Shown: positions 21,189-29,061 of the stretch, one piece after another | Numbering within the stretch: the stretch's first letter is position 1 | Layout of the letters: each line of letters starts with the position of its first letter | Source of the DNA: Mycobacterium lacus | GTDB taxonomy: Bacteria; Actinomycetota; Actinomycetes; Mycobacteriales; Mycobacteriaceae | Assembly: GCF_010731535.1 (NCBI RefSeq) | Contig: NZ_AP022581.1 | Coordinates: forward strand, 4,535,952 to 4,599,951 | Reading direction: 5' to 3' | Length of the DNA: 64,000 nt | Made by a program: the position numbers and the translations under genes | Notes under the pieces: generated by a model | Database searches by the model: none | What the model was told of the DNA's origin: nothing | The model's input: the letters and a program-made list of their open reading frames with translations, nothing else

Positions 21189-22409
21189 TTACGTACCGCC
21201 GAGCCTGCTCGCGCGCTCGACCGACAGCTCGTGGGCAAGCAGCTCGGCAAAGGTGAAAGTGCCAGTTGGACGGTCGTTCTTGCCGAGTAGATAGAGCCGC
21301 TTGACCGCGGCGAGGATGCCTTCGGCGATGGCATCGCGGGTCTGCGTGGAGACCAACATCGCACGATCGCGGGGATTGGTGATGTAGCCGACGTCGACCT
21401 GAACGGTAGGCATTCGGGTCAGTCGCAGCAGATCCCACGTCCGGCCATGAACACGACAATCCCGTAAACCGGTGCGGGCCACCACTTCTCGTTGAATGAA
21501 ATCGGCGAGGTTGCGGCCGATGGTGGAGACCGAACCGTGCGAGTTGCCGAAGTGAAAGGAGGCCACGCCGTTGGCCGAAGGGCAGGCCTGAGTTTCGCAG
21601 CGCAGGCTGATCATCAGGTCCGCACCGACGGCGTTGGCCGTTGCGGCGCGTTCTGCGTCCGACGGGCTGCGGTTGGTCGGCCGGGACAGAAACGTCTCCA
21701 TACCGATGGCGGTCATCCGCCCTTCGAGGCGACTTGCCAAGTCCCACAAGATATCTGCTTCGCTGATCGGTCCTGTTGGACCTTGTGTGATCAGGCCATG
21801 GTCCGCACCACCGCGGCCGGGATCGATGATGATCCGCTTGCCCGACAGTTTCGGCCCGGAGCTGCGGACCAGTTCCTCTTCGCGAATGGCGTGCGGTGAG
21901 CCGCCACTGACCCGCGAACTCAGAAAGTATAAGGAACGCAACGTTTCTGGGCCGCAGATGCCGTCGGCGGCAAGACCGTACTCACGCTGATACGACATCA
22001 AGGCGTTGTGGGTCTGCAACCCGAAATGTCCGTCCACCAAACCGGTGTAGAAACCGAGATCCTGCAGCCGTGCCTGCAGTGTGGCGACGTCGTCACCGTA
22101 CAAAGGCGCACCGAACTGGTGATACAGCGTGCGGGCGCCGAGCCGGTAGGACGCCTCCTTCAAGGCGCGGTAGGTGGCCTCCCCGACGACACCATCGACC
22201 AGTAGCCCGCGATGCTGCTGGAATGCGCGCACCGCCTGGTCGAGTTGCTCGTCGAACAGCTCTAGCGCGACATGTCGGCCAGTTGTCAGGTCTTCGTCGG
22301 GGTTCTCCAACATTCCCAACGCAGCCAGCGCAGCCCGGATCTCGGTGACAGCGGCGCTGCGGTCGCCACAGCGCAACACATCGCCGTCTTCGCGGCGCGG
22401 ACTCGACAT
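21189..22409 (-). CDS. cwlM: CwlM, amidase-like regulator of peptidoglycan synthesis
   Basis: 406 residues, identical in length to M. tuberculosis CwlM. Two peptidoglycan-binding repeats (about 15-75 and 95-160) precede an amidase_3 fold (KRIIIDPGRGGADHGLI onward). Zinc-ligand positions look altered: the usual DPGHGG is DPGRGG and the usual S-x-H-x-N is SLRCET. This fits the established role of CwlM as an essential cytoplasmic PknB substrate that activates MurA rather than as a hydrolase. The ATG at 22409 follows GGAGGG at about 9 nt; an earlier in-frame start at 22430 is less likely. Last gene of the trx-cwlM set. Confidence 0.94.
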   Translation of the reverse strand: MSSPRREDGDVLRCGDRSAAVTEIRAALAALGMLENPDEDLTTGRHVALELFDEQLDQAVRAFQQHRGLLVDGVVGEATYRALKEASYRLGARTLYHQFGAPLYGDDVATLQARLQDLGFYTGLVDGHFGLQTHNALMSYQREYGLAADGICGPETLRSLYFLSSRVSGGSPHAIREEELVRSSGPKLSGKRIIIDPGRGGADHGLITQGPTGPISEADILWDLASRLEGRMTAIGMETFLSRPTNRSPSDAERAATANAVGADLMISLRCETQACPSANGVASFHFGNSHGSVSTIGRNLADFIQREVVARTGLRDCRVHGRTWDLLRLTRMPTVQVDVGYITNPRDRAMLVSTQTRDAIAEGILAAVKRLYLLGKNDRPTGTFTFAELLAHELSVERASRLGGT

Positions 22410-22557
22410 ACCAAGGGCCCTCCGGGACAAACTGCCAATACCGACAAATACAGGGCTGACAAATGCACCACAGCTAACCGGTATTGTCGCAGATCCTTGC
22501 CGATTTCAAGAAAACCCCAGGCTAATAGCAGGGGCGAACCGGCGAACTCGACTGGGG

Positions 22558-22911
22558 CTAGCTCAGGTTGGGAACCACGTCGGAAAGCTCGCGCAGCAAC
22601 GCCGCCTTACCCTTGGCGCCGACAATCCGTTTCACCGGCTGTCCGTCTTTGAACAGGATCAGCGTGGGGATCGACACGACCTGAAAGTCGCGCGCGGTCT
22701 CCGGGTTGGCATCCACGTCCAGCTTGGCCACCGTGAGTGCGCCGCCCCGCTCGGCGGCAATCTCCTCGAGGACCGGCGCGACCATCTTGCACGGTCCACA
22801 CCAGGTCGCCCAAAAGTCAACGAGCACGGGCTTATTGCTGGCCAATACGTCGGCGGCGAAGGAGGCGTCGGAAACCTCGACCGTGGCCCCGGAGTTCTCG
22901 GCATTGCTCAT
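22558..22911 (-). CDS. trxA: Thioredoxin
   Basis: 117-residue thioredoxin (M. tuberculosis Rv3914, TrxC). Active site WCGPCK is within VLVDFWATWCGPCKMVAPVL, with the cis-Pro loop VSIPTLILFKDG. It reduces protein disulfides using electrons from the adjacent thioredoxin reductase. The ATG at 22911 overlaps the trxB stop by 4 nt, so the pair is translationally coupled. Confidence 0.96.
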   Translation of the reverse strand: MSNAENSGATVEVSDASFAADVLASNKPVLVDFWATWCGPCKMVAPVLEEIAAERGGALTVAKLDVDANPETARDFQVVSIPTLILFKDGQPVKRIVGAKGKAALLRELSDVVPNLS

Positions 22912-23894
22912 CGCTGTGCTCCAATCAACTTGTCGGCATTGTCGGCGTCTGAAGTTGCTTCGTGCTCGGCGAGCCAGCGTTCGGCGTCGATCGCCGCGGC
23001 GCAACCACTTCCTGCAGCGGTGACCGCTTGCCGGTAGGTGCGGTCGACCAGGTCGCCGGCGGCGAACACGCCGGGCATCGAGGTGCTCGTGGTGCGTCCC
23101 TGCACCAGCACGTAGCCGTCCGGGTCGAGGTCGACGGCGTCGCGCACCAGGTGAGAACGCGGCTCGTGTCCGATCGCGACGAAAACGCCGGTCACCGGCA
23201 GGGTGGTTTCCGCCCCGGTAATGGTGTCACGCACGCGCAGCCCGGTCACGGTCGTGTCACCCTCCACCGCGAGGACGGTGTGGTTGGTGACGAACTGGAT
23301 CTTGTCGTTGTTGCGGGCGCGATTGAGCATGATCTTCGACGCCCGGAACTCGTCGCGGCGGTGTACCAGCGTCACACTGCGGGCGAACCGGGTCAGGAAG
23401 GTGGCCTCCTCCATCGCGGAGTCGCCGCCGCCGATCACCGCGATGTCCTGATCGCGGAAGAAGAACCCGTCGCAGGTCGCGCACGAACTCACGCCACGGC
23501 CCAGCAACTCCTGCTCGCCGGGCACGTGCAGATAGCGCGCGGCCGCGCCCATCGCCAGGATGACGGCCCGGGCTCGGTGGGTCTGCCCGTCGGCGGTCAC
23601 CACCGATTTGACCGGCCCGTCCAGCGACGCCGACTCGACGTCTTCCATTCGCAGGTCGGCGCCGAATCGCAGCGCCTGCTCCCGCATCTCGTCCATCAGC
23701 TCCGGGCCGGTGATGCCCTCGCGGAAGCCCGGATAGTTCTCCACCTCGGTCGTGGTCATCAGCGCGCCGCCGAACGAGGTGCCCTCGAACACCAGCGGCG
23801 CCAGCTGTGCGCGGGCGGCGTACAGGGCTGCGGTGTATCCGGCGGGACCGGAACCAATGACGATTACGTCGTGGATAGCGTCATCAACAGACAT
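22908..23894 (-). CDS. trxB: Thioredoxin reductase
   Basis: 328 residues. FAD-binding GSGPAGYTAALYAARA, redox-active CATC (SSCATCDGFFF), NADPH-binding GGGDSAMEEA and the C-terminal FAD motif GVFAAGDLVD. It transfers electrons from NADPH to thioredoxin. The 3' end overlaps trxA. In M. tuberculosis the trxB2-trxC pair is next to sigM/Rv3912, as here; trxB2 is essential there. Confidence 0.96.
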   Translation of the reverse strand: MSVDDAIHDVIVIGSGPAGYTAALYAARAQLAPLVFEGTSFGGALMTTTEVENYPGFREGITGPELMDEMREQALRFGADLRMEDVESASLDGPVKSVVTADGQTHRARAVILAMGAAARYLHVPGEQELLGRGVSSCATCDGFFFRDQDIAVIGGGDSAMEEATFLTRFARSVTLVHRRDEFRASKIMLNRARNNDKIQFVTNHTVLAVEGDTTVTGLRVRDTITGAETTLPVTGVFVAIGHEPRSHLVRDAVDLDPDGYVLVQGRTTSTSMPGVFAAGDLVDRTYRQAVTAAGSGCAAAIDAERWLAEHEATSDADNADKLIGAQR

Positions 23895-23983
23895 GCGGAC
23901 CTTTCAGGCGCTCGAAGCTACGTCTACGAACGCAAGCGTAGGCATTGCTGTTCCCGTGGGTGATGCATAGCATTCGTAGCTGC

Positions 23984-24745
23984 CTAGGGCCGGGATACCT
24001 CGGTACTGGCCAACAGCCCGGTATCGGCCGCGCTGCAGTTCGAGGCGACGGCGAAAACTGCTAGCCGGTCGGGCGCGCCGCCGGGCACCACGAGCAGCAC
24101 GCCGGGGCGGGCATTGATGTCGATCGGCTGCGCGCCCAGCACCGGTGTCGACGCCGGATAGCCGAGGCCGCTCAGGCAAGACGCGCGCCGTGATGGGTCG
24201 CCGAGCGGCCCGTAGTCGGGGGAGCTGCGGAGGAGGTCGAGGATCTGCGCCTCCGATAGCGGTATCACCGGTGGCGGCGTCGACACCGTGATGTGCTCCG
24301 CGGTGGTCGGTCCACTCGGCGTGGGGGCGGGCCCGTCGACCAGCGCGGCCGCGCCGAGGCCGATCGCGGCGACCGCCGCGCACAAACCCGCGATGCCGGC
24401 GAGCACCCTGGCGGGGCGGGCGCGCGGGCGGGCGCAGTGGGCGGCGGGGGATCGGCTCGCGCCCGCGGCCCTCAGCGCCGCACGAACGCGGGCGGTGACA
24501 TCCGGGGGCGCATCCGGCGCCGACGCCGCATCGGCTCCGGCGGCGGCGACCTCGCGGCGGACCTGGTGCAACGCGCGCAGGATGCGTTGTGCCTCCGGGT
24601 CGGTGCGGACTCGTCGGCGGACACCAGCCGCGACTTCGTCGTCCAGCAGACCGGCCTGCAGCTCGGCGAGCAGCTCAATCGTCCGGGGTGGGTCCCCGGC
24701 CGCGTCGGGCCGACCTTCCGGGGGGTCGTTTTCGGCTGTATTCAT
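23984..24745 (-). CDS. Anti-sigma-M factor, Rv3912-like
   Basis: 253 residues. A cytoplasmic N-terminal helical part (PRTIELLAELQAGLLDDEVA, then RRVRTDPEAQRILRALHQVR) resembles actinobacterial anti-sigma domains, although I see no HxxxCxxC zinc motif. One membrane helix (VLAGIAGLCAAVAAIGLGAA) precedes an extracytoplasmic domain of about 110 residues with two Cys (ASCLSGLGYP, VASNCSAADT). It lies 69 bp after sigM on the same strand, so it presumably holds SigM at the membrane. Confidence 0.88.
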   Translation of the reverse strand: MNTAENDPPEGRPDAAGDPPRTIELLAELQAGLLDDEVAAGVRRRVRTDPEAQRILRALHQVRREVAAAGADAASAPDAPPDVTARVRAALRAAGASRSPAAHCARPRARPARVLAGIAGLCAAVAAIGLGAAALVDGPAPTPSGPTTAEHITVSTPPPVIPLSEAQILDLLRSSPDYGPLGDPSRRASCLSGLGYPASTPVLGAQPIDINARPGVLLVVPGGAPDRLAVFAVASNCSAADTGLLASTEVSRP

Positions 24746-24814
24746 CCGCCCCAGTGTCCGTCATGCACACTCGCGAGGCCATGCACAGCCCGGCCGAGGA
24801 TGCGCGCGGCGGCC

Positions 24815-25411
24815 TCAACGCTGACCGGCGGCGTGGTCGGAAGCGGCGCCGGCGCTGCTGTCGAGGTAACCCAGCAGCTGCGCGAGGCGGGCCCGGCCGC
24901 GGGCGCATCGGCTCTTGACCGTGCCCTCCGGCACCCCGAGCAGCCGTGCGGTGTCGGCGATCGAATAGCCCTGCATGTCGACGACCACCACCGCGGCCCG
25001 TTGCTCGACGGGAAGCCGCATCAGCGCCCGCTGCACCAGCACAGCCGTTTCGACCTGGGCCGTCCGATCGGCTACCGGATAGACGTCCTCGAGCGGGGTG
25101 GTGGGGTGGCCGCTGGCGCGCCGCAGCCGATCCAGGCAGGCGTTGACCACGATGCGGTGCAGCCAACTGCTGACCGCGGCGTCGTAGCGAAACGAAGCCG
25201 CCCCGCGGTGTGCCCTGAGCATCGCGTCCTGCAGCGCGTCGGCGGCATCCTCGGGACTGCGGCTGGTGAGCCGCGCGAGCCGGTGCAGCTGGCGGCGGTG
25301 ACGGTGGAACAACTCTTCGAAGGCGTAGCGGTCGCCGCCGACGTGAGCGGCCAGCAACTCGGCGTCGCTGCGTTGGCGCCGGCCGTTCGCTCCGAAGACC
25401 CCCAAACCCAC
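24815..25411 (-). CDS. sigM: ECF RNA polymerase sigma factor SigM
   Basis: 198 residues. Sigma region 2 (SDAELLAAHVGGDRYAFEEL through DALQDAMLRAHRGAASFRYD and WLHRIVVNACLDRLRR) and region 4 (LMRLPVEQRAAVVVVDMQGY then ARLLGVPEGTVKSRCARGRA) are complete. In M. tuberculosis SigM controls ESX-4 related esx genes and lipid genes. I use the GTG at 25411; M. tuberculosis has a slightly longer N-terminus, but no standard start continues it here. Between murJ and the anti-sigma gene. Confidence 0.94.
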   Translation of the reverse strand: MGLGVFGANGRRQRSDAELLAAHVGGDRYAFEELFHRHRRQLHRLARLTSRSPEDAADALQDAMLRAHRGAASFRYDAAVSSWLHRIVVNACLDRLRRASGHPTTPLEDVYPVADRTAQVETAVLVQRALMRLPVEQRAAVVVVDMQGYSIADTARLLGVPEGTVKSRCARGRARLAQLLGYLDSSAGAASDHAAGQR

Positions 25412-25476
25412 GGGCGGACAGTAACCAATGGCCGGCCACCCGGCACTTCACCCGGGATGGGCCCGATCGGGACGCG

Positions 25477-28400
25477 TTAGGACGCGGCCCGGATGGTGAT
25501 CTCCGAGATGTCGGCGCGGCTCTTGCCGTCGGTGGTCCCCAGGGTGGAGATCCACACCAGCAGATTCGATGTCGGGGAGGCGGCTTTGACCGAGATGGTG
25601 TTGTGGCCGGGGTTGAGCACCGTGGCCGGCGTCAGGGCGGTGGTGTCCTCCAGCAGTGACGGGTTCGGCGTGGGCGACGAGCGAATCTCCACCTTGGTCC
25701 CGGTGCTGGAAACGTCGACGGTGACGGTGCCGACCACGGTGGGTTTCGGCAGCTGCAGCATCAAACCTTCACCCTTCTTGAAGCTGGGGAAGGGGACCGC
25801 GTCGGTGTAGGTGTCGGTTTGCCAGGAGGTGCTGGGGTCGCCGTCGATCGCCAAACCGGCCTGGCCCGGATTGTCGGGTTCGCCGTCGGGCGAGAAGACG
25901 GTGGCTTTGGTGGGTTTGACGATGCTGCCGGCGGGCGCGGAACTGACGGCCGATGACGTCGACGAAGTCGGCGTGTTGAGGCCGAGTTGGTCTTTGTTGA
26001 TGCCGTTGCCGAGATCGAAGATGCGATTCAATACCGACGCCAGTACCAGCAGCGCCACCACGATGACGGCGGCGGCCGCGGTGATGCCGATTGTCAGGTT
26101 GCGGCGCCGGTTGCCGAAAGGCCCGGGGCTGCCAACGGGTGCCTCGCGGCGGGGGGTGGGGGGCGGCGGTTCGTCGATTGGACCGAGTATCTCGGTGCGG
26201 TCGGCGACCGCCGTCGCTTGTTGCAACAGGTTCAAAAGCGTTGATGCGCTGCGTATTCCGCCATCCTCCTGCACCGCCCGGACCGCGACCGCGGAAATCT
26301 GGAACGGGATGTCGCGGTTTATGACGGTGGGTTCGACCGGGTTGCCCGATGCATCCCGCTCGGCCGGTGCGAGCCCGCTGCGCACCCCAGCTTCGGGTAG
26401 CGGCCACCGGTTGACCAGCAGGGCGTACAGCGCGGCGCCGACTCCGCGGATGTCGTCCTGCGGATTAGCGTCGGGCATCGTCGCCGGATAGGCCAGCACC
26501 ACGTCGCCCTCGATGCTGACGCGTACCCGGCTCGGGTGGTCGATGGACAGGGCGACGCCGGAACGGTGGGCGGCATCGGCGGCCGCGGCCAACGACTGCA
26601 TCGCCCGGACGGCGCCGACGGGGGACGGTGAGGTGTCGGCAACCTCTTGGAGCGAACCACCGCGGATCCACTCCGAAACGACCAGGCCGCCGCTACCGGT
26701 GTGGACGACGTCGAGCACCCGGGCCACGCCCGGCTTGTCGATCCGGCTCAGCCGCAGGGTGCGGGACAGGATCTCGTGCAGGACGTCGGCGGGCAGCGCA
26801 CCGTCGGGGTCAACGAAGGTGAGTGCCACCTGCCGATCCAGCGCTGTGTCCAGGGCCTGCCAGAACTGCAGCGGCGGTGCGCCGCCGTGAAAGATCAGCA
26901 GGCGGTAGCGGCCACCGGCGATGCGGGCACCGGGAACCAGGTGGACATCGTCGGCGGGCACCGACGGTTCGGGACCCCGTTCCCGGGGCGCGTCGAAGGG
27001 AATCGGCGAGCGGGTGGGATCGGCCGTCGGTAGATCGCCGTTCAGCTGGTCGGGCGTGCGCGGCGAGCGAGGGCCGCGGTCACGGCCAGGCGGAATGTCG
27101 GGCTGGAAGTCGTCGGCGACCGGCCGCGGAACCTCGGTGCCTGACGCGGGACCCGACGATGCGCTGTCGGATGGGCGGTCGGTCACCTGCGGTCCTTTCG
27201 CTATTCCGTCTCTGGTTACCCGCTCCGGAGGCCTGCGCCGGATCGGATCCTGGACCGCGCTTCCCCCCGGCAGGGACGAATTTCTCTGCTCAGGGTACGT
27301 GACGGGGCGGCGGCGGGCCGATCGATCCGGCACAGTCGCTTTGCGGGGCGCCGCCTGCGCGCGCGGGCCCCGCAGTCGGCGGGTGATGGCACCCAATGTG
27401 GCATGCGCCTCGGGGACGCGCGCGCGGAGCATGACCGCGGCCAGGATCGGCAGCATGATCGTCGCCAGCGCCAGCAAGCGCAGCAGCGAACCGGCACCGC
27501 CACCGTGGGCGGTCAATTCTTCCAGCTGCAACAGCCGATCCGCCACGTGGGCGAGCAGGCCTGCCAGCAACGACGCGGCGGTGGTCACCAGGACGGTCCG
27601 CGCCTCGGCGGCACCGACCAGCTGGCCGCCCCCGGGCCGGAGGCCGCGCCGCAGCAGGCAGTAGCCGAGGATCGCGCCGGCCAGAAACCCGAGGCCGTTC
27701 GCTAGCCCGAGGTATCCGGCGACCAGCTTGGGATCACCGGTGACATGCGGCGCCAGCAGCGAGCCGGCGATCTTGACGGTCGTGATCACGATGATGATCA
27801 CGATCGGCGTCCACGGCTGCTCCCGGGCGTAGAACACCCTCAGCTGCAAGAGCACCAGCGCGTAGGGGATCAGTGTGAATGCCGACAGCGCGATCGCGGC
27901 GCCCAGGTAGCCGGCGTCGATTTCGCCGAACCGGCCGTAAGCAAACAGCGCGCTGCCGAGCGCCGAGCCGCCGACGGTCATGAACGCCACCGTCGGGATC
28001 AGCGTGATAAGGGTCAGCCGGGTGGCCAGCGACAGGTCGGCAAGCACGGCCGGGATGTCGTCGGCGGCGGCATTGCGGCTCAGCCGCGGCATCACCACCG
28101 TCAGCACGGTCACGCCGATCATGCCGAACGGCAGCATCAGCACCAACCAGGTGTAGTAGTAGATGGCCGGGCCGGAAGCGTCTGCGCCACTGGCGATCTG
28201 GTTGCCAACCACCAGGCCGAGTTGACTGATCAACACGTAGAGCACCATCGCGGCGGCCATCGCGCCGAAGCGCTTGAGCCGTTGGTCGATACCCCACAGC
28301 GGGCGCAGGCTGACGCGCTCGCGGCCGAGCGCGACCAGCAGCACCGCGGCTTGCGCGAAGACGCCGGCGGTGGTGCCGATCCCCAGCACCAGCAGCTTGG

Positions 28401-29061
28401 CGTTGCCCATCTCGACGGGACTGACGGAAAGCTCGCCGGGAACCGCGAGATACACCGCCAGGGTTGCGATCGCGACGACGTTGTTGACGACGGGTGCCCA
28501 TGCCGGCGGCCCGAACACGTTGCGGGTGTTCAGGATCGCCATGAACACCGAGGACAGGCCATAAAAGAGGACCTGCGGCAGCAGCAGGTAGGCGAACGCG
28601 GTGGTCAGCGGCTCGTTGACCTGCGGGTTCCGGCCCAGCATCAACCGCACCAGCAGCGGCGCGGACAACACGGACAGCATCGTGGCCGCCAACAGCAGGG
28701 TGGTGGCCAACGTGACCAGGCGCCGCACGAACGCCTCGCCGCCGTCGGGGTCGTCCTGTTCGGCGCGGGCCAGCACGGGCACGAAGATCGCGGTGAACGT
28801 CGCCTCCAGCACCAGCGCGGCGACCAGGTTCGGCAGCTGATTGGCCACCGAGAACGAACTGGACAGCGCCGCGCCCAGGATCGCGGCCAGCAGCACGATC
28901 CGCGCGAAGCCGGTGATCCGGCTGATCAGTGTGGCGAATGCCATTGCCCACGACCGCGATACCAGCGCGGCGTCGGACAGCTCGGGCCGCCTTCCCGGCG
29001 GCGCCGGTCGCTTCAGCGGAGGCCCTGGCTGGGGCTGCCCTCGCCGAGGAGCGGGATTCAT
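25477..29061 (-). CDS. murJ: Lipid II flippase MurJ fused to pseudokinase, Rv3910-like
   Basis: 1194 residues, three parts. Residues 30-550: MviN/MurJ transporter with about 14 membrane segments (LISRITGFARIVLLAAILGA at the start). Residues 720-980: a kinase-like domain lacking catalytic residues (VALTFVD where the VAxK Lys should be, SIDHPSRVRVS where HRD should be), the pseudokinase that in M. tuberculosis is phosphorylated by PknB and recruits FhaA. Then a membrane helix (IGITAAAAVIVVALLVLASV) and an extracytoplasmic beta-sandwich (DPSTSWQTDTYTD), F5/8 C-like. Translocates lipid II for wall synthesis. The ATG overlaps the upstream gene's stop by 4 nt. Confidence 0.95.
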   Translation of the reverse strand: MNPAPRRGQPQPGPPLKRPAPPGRRPELSDAALVSRSWAMAFATLISRITGFARIVLLAAILGAALSSSFSVANQLPNLVAALVLEATFTAIFVPVLARAEQDDPDGGEAFVRRLVTLATTLLLAATMLSVLSAPLLVRLMLGRNPQVNEPLTTAFAYLLLPQVLFYGLSSVFMAILNTRNVFGPPAWAPVVNNVVAIATLAVYLAVPGELSVSPVEMGNAKLLVLGIGTTAGVFAQAAVLLVALGRERVSLRPLWGIDQRLKRFGAMAAAMVLYVLISQLGLVVGNQIASGADASGPAIYYYTWLVLMLPFGMIGVTVLTVVMPRLSRNAAADDIPAVLADLSLATRLTLITLIPTVAFMTVGGSALGSALFAYGRFGEIDAGYLGAAIALSAFTLIPYALVLLQLRVFYAREQPWTPIVIIIVITTVKIAGSLLAPHVTGDPKLVAGYLGLANGLGFLAGAILGYCLLRRGLRPGGGQLVGAAEARTVLVTTAASLLAGLLAHVADRLLQLEELTAHGGGAGSLLRLLALATIMLPILAAVMLRARVPEAHATLGAITRRLRGPRAQAAPRKATVPDRSARRRPVTYPEQRNSSLPGGSAVQDPIRRRPPERVTRDGIAKGPQVTDRPSDSASSGPASGTEVPRPVADDFQPDIPPGRDRGPRSPRTPDQLNGDLPTADPTRSPIPFDAPRERGPEPSVPADDVHLVPGARIAGGRYRLLIFHGGAPPLQFWQALDTALDRQVALTFVDPDGALPADVLHEILSRTLRLSRIDKPGVARVLDVVHTGSGGLVVSEWIRGGSLQEVADTSPSPVGAVRAMQSLAAAADAAHRSGVALSIDHPSRVRVSIEGDVVLAYPATMPDANPQDDIRGVGAALYALLVNRWPLPEAGVRSGLAPAERDASGNPVEPTVINRDIPFQISAVAVRAVQEDGGIRSASTLLNLLQQATAVADRTEILGPIDEPPPPTPRREAPVGSPGPFGNRRRNLTIGITAAAAVIVVALLVLASVLNRIFDLGNGINKDQLGLNTPTSSTSSAVSSAPAGSIVKPTKATVFSPDGEPDNPGQAGLAIDGDPSTSWQTDTYTDAVPFPSFKKGEGLMLQLPKPTVVGTVTVDVSSTGTKVEIRSSPTPNPSLLEDTTALTPATVLNPGHNTISVKAASPTSNLLVWISTLGTTDGKSRADISEITIRAAS

